From positions 1-37,528 of the forward strand of contig CALLBC010000108.1 in the NCBI GenBank assembly GCA_938001965.1: 37,528 nucleotides of DNA, given 5' to 3'. Made by a program: the position numbers and the translations under genes. Source of the DNA: an uncultured Bdellovibrionales bacterium (GTDB lineage Bacteria > Bdellovibrionota > Bdellovibrionia > Bdellovibrionales > UBA1609). The notes beneath the pieces were generated by a model, which did no database searches, was not told the DNA's origin, and saw only the letters and a program-made list of their open reading frames with translations. Shown in pieces: positions 7,456-15,180 of this stretch (positions are counted from its first letter, which is position 1; every line of letters starts with the position of its first letter).

Positions 7456-8798
7456 AAACACACCTGACCTATTATCTCTTTGTAAAATTCTGTTGATTTT
7501 TTTAGAGCACTTAAACTAATTGACTCATTAGGCTGGTGAGAATTACCAAGACCAACACCCGCACCAAATAATAAACAATCCACTTCGTACTTTTTCATTA
7601 AATTTGCTTCTGTGCAAATGGGTGAGGATTTAATTTTTCCAGAATTAATCCCTTGAAGACTGGCAACTTCGCAAGCAGTATTAACAAGCTTATTCTCCAT
7701 CGCCTGATTAAAAGACGGAATATATCTTTTTAATGAAAATTTCGAATTTATTTTTGAACATGAGTGCTTTAAATCGAGCATCCAACTTCTGTACTCTTTC
7801 TCTGGAACCGAAGGTAACAACCTACAATTTCCAGTGATTACAACTCCAAGTTTGGAACTTCTAATTTTTCCAATATTTAATGTTGAATGCTTTGTTGAAA
7901 ACCCATCGTGTGGAAATCTTTTAAACTTTTCTATTAATTGTAAAAGCTCTCTGTAAACAATTAGTAATTTATCAGAAATATTTTCCTTTATACTTCCAGA
8001 TGGAACAAACTCTATTAATGAATGCTCGGCAATAGTATTATGTAATACTCCCCCGTCCACACTCATGATTGCAACGCTTGGCATTTTTTCTAAAAAGTCG
8101 AACAACTTAATAATTGCACTTTCACCTTCTTCGGCTAAAGACGAATGTGCGCTTTTGCCCCTAAAAACTTTACTCTGAGTAAAGCTATTGTCTGCGCTAT
8201 TGTGTTCAGTATGGAATTTTTTTTCTGCCTCTGAAAATGGTATTTCAATTTCAACTACAGCAATCCCAAGTCCTTCATTATAAATATTTAAATCCGTCGG
8301 GTGTGAAACAAGTGCCATATCTATTTCTTGAGAGTGACTACTTAAAAACTCAGAAGTGCCTATTAGCCCATTTTCCTCACTATGAGTCCCGAGTAAATAA
8401 ACGGGCTTCCTTAAGTTCTTATCTTTATAGCTGTGTATCGCCTCTAATTTACATAAAAAATCTAATTTATTTGTAACTCCTAAACCATAGAGCTCGTCAC
8501 CATAAATCGATAATTTAAAAGGGTTACCTTGAGTCTTATCCCAATGCCCATAGCTACCAGGGTCGGTGGTATCCAAATGAGTTAATAGCATTAAAGCCTT
8601 TTCATTATCATCACTACCTTCTATTTTAACAAGAAGGTTACTCTCTAGTGAACTCGCACTTTCTGAGGGAATTATTTCATTTTTTAATTCCATTTTAGAG
8701 CTGATAAGCTCACTTAAGTAATTTACAATATCATTAGTCCCAGAAAATGGACTACTCTCAATTGAGGTAATTTTTTTTGCCTCATCTAAAAAAATCAA
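7452..8798 (-). CDS. M20-family amidohydrolase (ArgE/DapE-like), probable desuccinylase of the succinyl pathway
   Basis: 448 residues from a TTG start that overlaps the aminotransferase stop (TTGA), preceded by GGAG at about 5 nt. There is no other in-frame start for about 35 codons. The M20 fold is indicated by LLTHLDTTDP (His74, Asp76), LYGLGVTNK at the usual metal-bridging Asp region, GTHSEENGLIG (Glu141/Glu142) and a C-terminal NSHQPNES. By eye, two expected metal ligands differ: Asn110 sits where Asp is usual, and SHPT (His166) replaces G-E/D-P-T. M20 enzymes such as ArgE and DapE remove acetyl or succinyl groups from alpha-amino nitrogen, so this protein could replace AstE (an M14-type enzyme), releasing succinate from succinylglutamate or succinylornithine. 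Function is inferred from context, and the altered ligands leave open a non-catalytic or different role. Confidence 0.75.
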   Translation of the reverse strand: MIFLDEAKKITSIESSPFSGTNDIVNYLSELISSKMELKNEIIPSESASSLESNLLVKIEGSDDNEKALMLLTHLDTTDPGSYGHWDKTQGNPFKLSIYGDELYGLGVTNKLDFLCKLEAIHSYKDKNLRKPVYLLGTHSEENGLIGTSEFLSSHSQEIDMALVSHPTDLNIYNEGLGIAVVEIEIPFSEAEKKFHTEHNSADNSFTQSKVFRGKSAHSSLAEEGESAIIKLFDFLEKMPSVAIMSVDGGVLHNTIAEHSLIEFVPSGSIKENISDKLLIVYRELLQLIEKFKRFPHDGFSTKHSTLNIGKIRSSKLGVVITGNCRLLPSVPEKEYRSWMLDLKHSCSKINSKFSLKRYIPSFNQAMENKLVNTACEVASLQGINSGKIKSSPICTEANLMKKYEVDCLLFGAGVGLGNSHQPNESISLSALKKSTEFYKEIIGQVCL

Positions 8799-10174
8799 GC
8801 AAGCTCCAGGACAGACTTTTCAATAATTTTTTTACAAACAGCCACATCTTCTTCTTTTAAAGTTGCTGGCAATAGGAATCTTAATCTAAATGGCCCTTTA
8901 CCACAGCCAAATGTCATTAAACCATTTTTATATAAGGTTTTTAAAAGAGCTAACATTTTTTCTTTAGAGCCATCCAAAGGAGTGGTAGCTACCATTAGCC
9001 CCATACCACCGGCATCTTGTAGCAAACCTCTACAACTTCCTTCATTTAGCTCATTTAACATACCAACAAACATGTTATGTACATTTTGTATTTTTCCCTT
9101 TTCACCCATATAACCATCTTCCAACTCTGTGAGCGCAGCAATCCCGGATGCCAGAGCCACTGTTGAGCCTGCAAAAGTGCCAGATACAAGCCCTGGTTTT
9201 GGGTTTAACTCTTCAGTAAATAATGTTGCACCAGCCTGCAACGTCTTAGCCACAGTACATACATCTACATACTCACCAATATCTAAGCGCTCAAAAGCAA
9301 AAAACTCTCCAGTACGACAAAATGTTTGTACTTCATCAGCCCAAACTGGGATGCCCTTTTCTCTGCAAAAATCTAACATTGGCAAGAAAAATTCTCTTGG
9401 GGCAGAGTTATAACCACCCTCTCCCTGCATCGGCTCAAAACAAAAACTACTAATATCGCCTTCATGTTTTGCAACATGTGATTTAAAAATTTCAAACGAT
9501 TTTTCAATACTTTTGGGGTCTTTCTTGTCATAAAAAGGTACTCTTAGAACCTCATTATATTTTGGCAAACCAACGGTGTAGTTTTCATTGTCAGTAATTT
9601 CTGCCATCATCATAGAACGACCTGCAAAGGCATTTTTCATCGCGATAATCATTTTTGCCGGAGACTTATATTGTCGACAAGCCTTGAGGGCATTTTCTCC
9701 TGCCATTGAACCCGAGGTGGTCAGCCACGCATGCTTTAACCTGCTTTTTTTACTAGCTAGATTGATTAATTTTTCTCCTAAAATGGAGTACTCTTTGTTT
9801 GGCTGTAAATTCCCTTGCATAACAATATCTGAAAGTGCCGCCTGTAAACTAGCTTTTATTATGGCTGGGTGAGAGTGCCCCAGTATGTGAATTCCTATCC
9901 CATTAATTAAATCAATTTTAACACTACCGTCTTCAAGCTCAACATATGGCCCCTGACCTGAACCTGTACCTATATAAGGGTAAAATAGTGGTCGCCCACG
10001 GTTAACCCCAACCTTATCCACATGTGCCTGTGCTTGTTCCACAAATTTATCATTCGGCTGTCTTGGGCCCTTAATGGAAGAGTTTATTTCTAAAACTTGA
10101 TCAATAATTTGATTAATGTTTTGTTTAATTTCTTTTGATTGCTCTAATACATGGCCTACTAATTGATCAGACAT
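8795..10174 (-). CDS. Class III PLP aminotransferase, probable succinylornithine transaminase (AstC-like role)
   Basis: 459 residues from an ATG with GAGGGG 5 nt upstream. It is a fold-type I, class III aminotransferase: LTTSGSMAGENALK (cofactor phosphate region), FEPMQGEGGY (247-255), VWADEVQTFCRTG (Asp280, pyridine-N contact) and TVAKTLQAG (Lys310, Schiff base). ArgD and AstC belong to this class. It is the first gene of a tightly packed leftward cluster with the M20 hydrolase and AstA, so the best guess is delta-amino transfer from N2-succinylornithine to 2-oxoglutarate, yielding the AstD substrate. It is longer than typical AstC/ArgD (about 400 residues) because of an N-terminal extension of about 50 residues, and it could instead act on lysine or another diamine; specificity cannot be read from sequence. 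Confidence 0.8.
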   Translation of the reverse strand: MSDQLVGHVLEQSKEIKQNINQIIDQVLEINSSIKGPRQPNDKFVEQAQAHVDKVGVNRGRPLFYPYIGTGSGQGPYVELEDGSVKIDLINGIGIHILGHSHPAIIKASLQAALSDIVMQGNLQPNKEYSILGEKLINLASKKSRLKHAWLTTSGSMAGENALKACRQYKSPAKMIIAMKNAFAGRSMMMAEITDNENYTVGLPKYNEVLRVPFYDKKDPKSIEKSFEIFKSHVAKHEGDISSFCFEPMQGEGGYNSAPREFFLPMLDFCREKGIPVWADEVQTFCRTGEFFAFERLDIGEYVDVCTVAKTLQAGATLFTEELNPKPGLVSGTFAGSTVALASGIAALTELEDGYMGEKGKIQNVHNMFVGMLNELNEGSCRGLLQDAGGMGLMVATTPLDGSKEKMLALLKTLYKNGLMTFGCGKGPFRLRFLLPATLKEEDVAVCKKIIEKSVLELA

Positions 10175-10315
10175 ACTACCCCTCTAAAATCAGATATAAA
10201 TTAAGAATCAACTTAACACTTTTTTATCAAAAATACCAAAGGGGACTCAGGGTGTTAGCCTAAGGTAAGAACAACTAATACTAGAAAAATAAATAAATAC
10301 TTCAAATTTGCAGTA

Positions 10316-10364
10316 CATTGCCCATTGAGGGCAATGCCATGTTTATTTCAAGGACCCCTGGGGT
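10316..10364. promoter_or_regulatory. Two small palindromes in the divergent gap between aminotransferase and TPR/SH3 gene
   Basis: The 293-bp gap 10175-10467 separates divergent genes. It holds a perfect 8-bp inverted repeat CATTGCCC-ATTGA-GGGCAATG (10316-10336) and, 18 bp on, ACCCC-T-GGGGT (10354-10364). Neither is followed by a T-run in either direction, so they are unlikely to be intrinsic terminators. They could be operators for one of the flanking genes or part of a small RNA; nothing further can be said from sequence alone. Confidence 0.3.
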
Positions 10365-10467
10365 AAATTGGTTATTTTTATATCATGGGTTCCTAGCAGT
10401 CCTGCGTTAACTTCCCTTATTATTATCAAAACTTTACAAGCTGATAATTCATTCATAAACTATTATT

Positions 10468-11247
10468 ATGTTTAAGCTTTTAATTTATTTTAGTTTGGTT
10501 TTATTTTCGCTGAACAGCCTCGCTCAAAGTGAAGCGCACCCTGATTTTAAAAAAGCTGTAAATAGTTATAAACAAAAAAACTACAAGGAAGCTCGTGAGC
10601 TTTTCCAAAAAATCTCCACTGACAACCCAGAGAATATTACAAGTTTATATAACCTTGGACTTGTTGAAGCCAAGCTCGGAAAACCAGGCATTGCTGCTGC
10701 TTTTTGGAAAAAAGTTTTAAACCTACAGCCGCACCACAATCAAGCCAGAAACTCCCTAAATAGTATCAAAAAAAAATTACCTAATGGTAACTCGCGATCA
10801 AGCTGGGAAAAATTTAGAAATTATGCCCTAAGTTACTTTTCAATAAATCACTTACTGTTTTTCTTTACTTTGTTTTTTGCCGGCGGAGCCGCCACCTGCA
10901 TAAAGTACTTTACCCGCCGACATATTGCGCTAAAAAATCATTTCCCAATGCCACACCTTCCTAAGCTATCAATATTTTTTATCGTCTGCTTTTTACTTGT
11001 AGCAATTTTATTTTCTGCAAAACTATATGATCACTCTAAGCCAAGGGCCACTGTAATTGCTGATTCAGCTTCCATCTTCTTAAGTCCAACTGAAGAAGAT
11101 GTTAAGATTAGCGAACTCAATCAAGGGGCAGAAGTTATTATTAATAACGTCATGGAGAAATGGGTGCGCATAGTTACTCTTTCTGGGAATGAAGGTTGGG
11201 TAAAAGCTGAAAGTATTTTGCAAACATCTGGGAGAGAACGTTTATGA
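10468..11247 (+). CDS. Membrane protein with signal peptide, TPR and SH3-like domain (BatE-like architecture)
   Basis: 259 residues. Order of parts: signal peptide (1-19, ends LAQ), two to three TPR units (about 24-105, with AVNSYKQKNYKEARELF and SLYNLGLVEAKLGKPGIAAAFW), two transmembrane helices (about 127-150 and 168-188), then a bacterial SH3-like domain (about 195-255, ending EGWVKAESI). TPR plus SH3 with membrane segments resembles BatE of Bacteroides-type Bat operons, but no BatA/B/D partners are present, so the name is not assigned. It overlaps the next gene by ATGA, and it is the first gene of a rightward run. No clear Shine-Dalgarno precedes the ATG. The role is unknown; an envelope scaffold or sensor is plausible. 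Confidence 0.7.
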   Translation: MFKLLIYFSLVLFSLNSLAQSEAHPDFKKAVNSYKQKNYKEARELFQKISTDNPENITSLYNLGLVEAKLGKPGIAAAFWKKVLNLQPHHNQARNSLNSIKKKLPNGNSRSSWEKFRNYALSYFSINHLLFFFTLFFAGGAATCIKYFTRRHIALKNHFPMPHLPKLSIFFIVCFLLVAILFSAKLYDHSKPRATVIADSASIFLSPTEEDVKISELNQGAEVIINNVMEKWVRIVTLSGNEGWVKAESILQTSGRERL

Positions 11248-11771
11248 TTAACTACCTTTGGGAAAATTTATTCAAACGCAATGAAGACCATGTAATTAAA
11301 GTCTTATCTAATAATGTTTTATTTAAAGACTTAACATCTAGTGAGTTACAAACTGTATCAAATTTTTTACATATTCGTCACTACCGCCCGGCTGAATTGA
11401 TTTTCAGACAAAATGAAATCGGTGTTGGCATGTATATTATTCTTAAGGGAAAAGTTGACATTCTTATTGAAAACCATAGCGCTGGCGACGAAGACACTGG
11501 TGACTTTATAACACGGCTAGAAGAAGGTGATTTAATGGGCGAACTGTCACTTATAGAAGAAAATAGTCGACGAACTGCTTCTGCCCGAGCCATGAATGAG
11601 TCATCACTCCTTGGTTTTTTTCAACCTGACTTAAAAAACTTACTGCAATCTCACCCTGAAATTGGAGGACGTATATTATTACGACTTTCCCAGGTGCTTG
11701 GCAGACGACTATCTGAAACGGCAACTAAAATTACTGAACTTAAAAAACAAATTGATAGTATAAAGGCTTAA
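11244..11771 (+). CDS. Cyclic-nucleotide-binding-domain protein
   Basis: 175 residues, start ATG overlapping the previous stop (ATGA). Residues about 22-145 form one cNMP-binding (CAP effector-like) domain: LFKDLTSSELQTVSNFL, the GVGMYIILKGKVDI strand pair, and the phosphate-binding cassette GELSLIEENSRRTASARA, which keeps the Gly-Glu and Arg of cassettes that bind cAMP or cGMP. No helix-turn-helix or enzymatic domain follows, only a helical C-terminus (about 150-175) that could be a short coiled coil. It is therefore a stand-alone sensor, likely acting through protein contact, perhaps with the TPR/SH3 membrane protein it is coupled to or the permease encoded right after it. The ligand is not certain. 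Confidence 0.85.
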   Translation: MINYLWENLFKRNEDHVIKVLSNNVLFKDLTSSELQTVSNFLHIRHYRPAELIFRQNEIGVGMYIILKGKVDILIENHSAGDEDTGDFITRLEEGDLMGELSLIEENSRRTASARAMNESSLLGFFQPDLKNLLQSHPEIGGRILLRLSQVLGRRLSETATKITELKKQIDSIKA

Positions 11772-12821
11772 ATGAACATACTTATACAACAACAGCGCTT
11801 AAAAAAAATTGAACGACTAAAACTCGTTTTATTTCTAAGTATAATTGCCGTTGGCTTATTAATATTACTAAAAGTGGACAACATGTTACTGTCCTTTTTG
11901 TTAGCCTTTGTTTTAAAATATACCCTTGCACCACTAATTAATTATTCGGAAAGAAAGGGTGTTAGTAAATCCCATGCAACACTACTTGTTTTTACATTAT
12001 TTTTTAGTCTTATTGGCATTTTAATTTATTGGGCTTTACCGTATATTTCTGTTCAATTTAAAGCCTTCCACGCAGAATTGCCACGTTATATTGAAGGGAC
12101 ACGCTCCTTAATTTTTGACATCGAGTCTCGAGTGGAAGAAATTATTAACACTAGCGTCGAGTTTAACCTTAGTGCTCAAGCAGAAAGCTTAATGGTTAGC
12201 TGGACTAGGTCTTTATTTGAAGATCTTCCTAATTTTTTATCTAAATCTTTAACCACAATTCTCCTTGCTCCCTTCTTTGCTTATTTTTTGCTAAAAGATA
12301 GCCACAGCATTTCTAAAAAACTTTTAGATTTAGTTCCAAATAGTTTTTTTGAGCTTGCCCTGAGCTTGCAATACCAAATTAGCGAACAAATGGGACAATT
12401 CATTCGAGCACGACTACTAGAGGCTGTAATTGTTGGTATGATTGTATGGGCTGGTCTTAGTATTATTGGTTTCCCATATTCTCATTTACTTGCTTTATTT
12501 GCTGCCCTAACTAATTTAATCCCATATATTGGGCCAATTATAGGGGCCATCCCCGCCATTATTATTGCAATGATTAATGGTGCTGGGCTACTTGCAGTTG
12601 TTGGTGTTTACGCCTTTGCTCAGCTTATTGATATTATTTTTATTATCCCCCTTGTTGTGGCTAAAATTGTTAATTTACACCCAATCACAGTTGTGGTTTC
12701 TATAATTATTGGAGCTCAACTTCTTGGTATTGTGGGTATGTTGGTTTCAATTCCTGCAGCCAGTATGATCAAGGTAACCGCTCAAAATGTGTATCATCAT
12801 TTAATTAATTTCAGAGCATAA
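11772..12821 (+). CDS. AI-2E family (PerM/YdiK-like) membrane permease
   Basis: 349 residues, usual length, with the ATG directly after the preceding TAA. Several transmembrane segments are visible: two near the N-terminus (about 17-50), one at 60-82, one at about 155-175, and a C-terminal block (about 215-340). Family marks are FLLAFVLKYTLAPLINY, FFAYFLLKD and the region FAALTNLIPYIGPIIGAIPA. Members have been linked to autoinducer-2 export (TqsA) or to Na+/H+ antiport, so the substrate is open. It probably forms one transcript with the cyclic-nucleotide-binding protein and the TPR/SH3 protein. Confidence 0.9.
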   Translation: MNILIQQQRLKKIERLKLVLFLSIIAVGLLILLKVDNMLLSFLLAFVLKYTLAPLINYSERKGVSKSHATLLVFTLFFSLIGILIYWALPYISVQFKAFHAELPRYIEGTRSLIFDIESRVEEIINTSVEFNLSAQAESLMVSWTRSLFEDLPNFLSKSLTTILLAPFFAYFLLKDSHSISKKLLDLVPNSFFELALSLQYQISEQMGQFIRARLLEAVIVGMIVWAGLSIIGFPYSHLLALFAALTNLIPYIGPIIGAIPAIIIAMINGAGLLAVVGVYAFAQLIDIIFIIPLVVAKIVNLHPITVVVSIIIGAQLLGIVGMLVSIPAASMIKVTAQNVYHHLINFRA

Positions 12822-12946
12822 AACCCTTTAATTACAATAGCTTATGTTGTGTTAAATAATTTTTAAAAAATACACTCCTAGCTTAACACTAAGCCCTCCA
12901 TATAGTAGTATGCCTAGATCATTACCAATCTTTGATTTGGAGACCC

Positions 12947-13699
12947 ATGAAAAATCTAATTTACACCCTTTTAATTTTAAGTTTTCTCGCCCTTACTGGC
13001 TGCTCCACCGCAGAGTTAAAAAACACTAATATTGATGAAAAAACTGCTGAAGGAACTTACAACCTCGCTACATATTATGCCAAAAACAAAAGATATGAAG
13101 ATGCCTTAGCCCGCTTAAGAACATTAAAAAATAAGTTTCCATACAGTAAATATGCCGTTATGTCTGAGCTAAAAGTTGCAGACATTGAATTTCAAAGGGA
13201 GTTCTGGCCTGAGGCTGAAACTGCCTATCGTTTATTTAAAGAATTTCACCCTAAACACCCCAAGTCTGATTATGTTAGCTACCAAATGGCTTTAAGCCAA
13301 TACAACCAACTTCCATCAACAATTGATCGTGATTTAACTGATGCTTATAATACTATCCGATATTTTGATGATGTTATTCAAAGCTATCCAAAAAGTGAGT
13401 GGGTCGCTAGCTCTAAAGAATACAAAAATAAAACTATTAAAATGCTAGCCGAGAAGGAGCAATATATTGCATCTTTTTACTTTATAAGAGAACATTATTT
13501 AAGTGCTCTTGGAAGATATGAAGGAATTCTTAAGCGCTTTAAGGGAATTGGTGTTGAGGAAGATGCTTTATATGGTGCTGCAGTATCAGCCTATAAAGTG
13601 AAGGATATGGCAAAGGCAAAAGATTACTTGGACACTCTTGCAACAAAATATCCCAACTCTGATCTATACAAAAAGGCCAAAGGTAAGATTCGTGAATAA
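12947..13699 (+). CDS. bamD: Outer-membrane assembly lipoprotein BamD
   Basis: 250 residues from the ATG at 12947, which has GGAG six bases upstream; an in-frame TTG at 12932 is rejected. The signal sequence ends in a lipobox (LALTGC), predicting a lipidated Cys and outer-membrane inner-leaflet anchoring. The rest is TPR repeats (AEGTYNLATYYAKNKRYEDALARL, FPYSKYAVMSELKVADIEF, FHPKHPKSDYVSYQMA), the BamD/YfiO pattern. BamD binds BamA and helps insert beta-barrel proteins into the outer membrane. It overlaps the next TPR gene by 8 bp. Length and lipobox fit the family well. Confidence 0.9.
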   Translation: MKNLIYTLLILSFLALTGCSTAELKNTNIDEKTAEGTYNLATYYAKNKRYEDALARLRTLKNKFPYSKYAVMSELKVADIEFQREFWPEAETAYRLFKEFHPKHPKSDYVSYQMALSQYNQLPSTIDRDLTDAYNTIRYFDDVIQSYPKSEWVASSKEYKNKTIKMLAEKEQYIASFYFIREHYLSALGRYEGILKRFKGIGVEEDALYGAAVSAYKVKDMAKAKDYLDTLATKYPNSDLYKKAKGKIRE

Positions 13700-14417
13700 C
13701 AAAGACTATGATGATTTATTAGAAACTGCTCATGAGCTTTTTAAAGAAAGTAAGTACGACCAAGCAGAAACAATTTTAAACCAATTAATTTTAAAAAATC
13801 AAAAAAAGCCTATTGTTTTCCATTTACTTGGCACAATTTATTACGATCGTGGAAAGTTTAATAAAGCAATTCGAGCCTTCAGAAGAGCTCTTGAAATAGA
13901 CCCCTCTTTCACTGATGCCAGTGTGGGCCTAAGTATTATCTTAAATGATCTTGGTAAATACGACGAAGGCAAAAAGGTCTTCCTTGAGGCTCAGGCCATG
14001 CTTGGAACTAAAGACCAAGAGCAAGACAGCTATATCAACGAAAAAATTGCCATTAAACATGATGAACTCGGCGAATTATATTCAAACTATAAACGCCATA
14101 AAGAGGCTATGGAGCAGTACTTAAAGGCATTGTTGCTCTCCAAAAGAAAGCCCGAGCTAAACTTAAAAGTTGTTTCTTGCCTTAGGCGTCTTGGTGAAAA
14201 AGACAAGGCCATCTTTAGGCTTAGAGATCTTTTAAAAAGTTATCCCGACTTCACCTCTGCAAGAGTGATGTTGGGTGAAATTTTATTCGAAAACAAACAA
14301 AACCCAGAGGCTACTCATGAATTAGAGCGCGTCCTTCAAATTGAACCCAATAATCAAATAGCAAAAAATCTTTTAAACGAATTACATAATCATAACTTAA
14401 TACACAGCAATACTTAA
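13692..14417 (+). CDS. TPR-repeat protein, translationally coupled to bamD
   Basis: 241 residues from the GTG at 13692, chosen because AAGGTAAG precedes it; the longer open frame upstream lies inside bamD and lacks a start signal. It contains about five TPR units (DDLLETAHELFKESKYDQAE, PIVFHLLGTIYYDRGKFNKA, IAIKHDELGELYSNYKRHKE, PELNLKVVSCLRRLGEKDKA and ARVMLGEILFENKQNPEATH) and no signal peptide, so it is predicted cytoplasmic. It sits between bamD and hpt. TPR proteins are scaffolds; the partner cannot be inferred. The overlap with bamD suggests a fixed ratio of the two products. Confidence 0.85.
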   Translation: MNNKDYDDLLETAHELFKESKYDQAETILNQLILKNQKKPIVFHLLGTIYYDRGKFNKAIRAFRRALEIDPSFTDASVGLSIILNDLGKYDEGKKVFLEAQAMLGTKDQEQDSYINEKIAIKHDELGELYSNYKRHKEAMEQYLKALLLSKRKPELNLKVVSCLRRLGEKDKAIFRLRDLLKSYPDFTSARVMLGEILFENKQNPEATHELERVLQIEPNNQIAKNLLNELHNHNLIHSNT

Positions 14418-14426
14418 AGGCACTTT

Positions 14427-14939
14427 ATGAACTTAAAAAATGACTTAGTTAAATTTATATCTGAAGACGAAATCAACGAAATGGTTATTAGCCTGGCAAA
14501 AGAAGTTGAAAGAGACTATGAAGGACTAGAGTTATATATTATTTGCCCGCTCAAGGGGTCTATATTATTTGTTTCTGATCTTGTGAGAAAAATTAGCTTA
14601 CCAACAATTGTAGATTTTGTTCATTTAACATCACCAAAAAAACAAAGTGTTAAAATACATAAAGATATTCAAAACGATATTACTGGCAAGCATGTATTAA
14701 TCGTGGAAGAAATTATTGATGCCGGAAGAACTTTAAGCTTTTTAAGAACACGAGTCCTAGCTTCAAACCCTGCTTCTGTTAAAATATTGACCCTGCTTGA
14801 TAAACCAGCAAGACGTGAATTACCAATTCAACCTGATTATGTTGGTCATACTATTGATGATCGATTTGTTATTGGTTATGGGATGGATTCCGAAGAAAAG
14901 GGACGAAACTATAAAGATATTTACAATTATCGCAACTAG
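14427..14939 (+). CDS. hpt: Hypoxanthine phosphoribosyltransferase
   Basis: 170 residues, the usual size. The PRPP-binding loop is HVLIVEEIIDAGRTL (about 89-103), close to the family VLIVEDIIDTGxT. The C-terminal FVIGYGMDSEEKGRNYKDIY is the hood/purine-contact region of HPRTs, and CPLKGSILFVSDLVR matches the N-terminal loop. The enzyme converts hypoxanthine (and often guanine) plus PRPP to IMP (GMP), salvaging bases such as those released by the PunA and deaminase encoded at 26976-29113. AAGG precedes the ATG by 7 nt. Confidence 0.93.
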   Translation: MNLKNDLVKFISEDEINEMVISLAKEVERDYEGLELYIICPLKGSILFVSDLVRKISLPTIVDFVHLTSPKKQSVKIHKDIQNDITGKHVLIVEEIIDAGRTLSFLRTRVLASNPASVKILTLLDKPARRELPIQPDYVGHTIDDRFVIGYGMDSEEKGRNYKDIYNYRN

Positions 14940-14940
14940 C

Positions 14941-14970
14941 TTCTTAGTTAACTAAAACGTTAACTAAGAA
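14941..14970. terminator. Stem-loop right after hpt, without a T-run
   Basis: TTCTTAGTTAAC (14941-14952) and GTTAACTAAGAA (14959-14970) form a perfect 12-bp stem with a 6-nt loop, starting one base after the hpt stop codon. On the plus strand it is followed by A residues rather than T, and the reverse orientation also lacks a T-run, so it is not a textbook intrinsic terminator. It may protect the mRNA end or bind a dimeric regulator. Confidence 0.5.
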
Positions 14971-15180
14971 AAAAACCATTACTGACATCACAAAAATTAA
15001 TGTAATTTGATTGCCTAACAAGCTGATCTCCCTAATTATTAGCCCTGTTATCTATAAATTAAAAAATTTATTATCAGGTACTTATATATTAGAGCAGAGA
15101 TTGACGTTGGCCGTCAAGTATTGAAAATTTATTTAGACTTTCAATGTAATTTACAACTTTGCTTGAAAACAAATTTCCAA

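Noticed and set aside
8795-10174. Lysine or ornithine aminotransferase of lysine catabolism
   Set aside because: Possible by family, but AstA and AstD in the same cluster make a succinylornithine role more likely; kept only as an alternative.
13638-13691. Longer N-terminus for the TPR protein starting inside bamD
   Set aside because: Codons 13638-13691 overlap bamD in another frame and lack a ribosome-binding site; the GTG at 13692 has one.
15101-15117. TTGACG-TTGGC-CGTCAA palindrome between hpt and rimO
   Set aside because: Short, in a convergent gap where no promoter is needed, and no partner evidence; may be chance.
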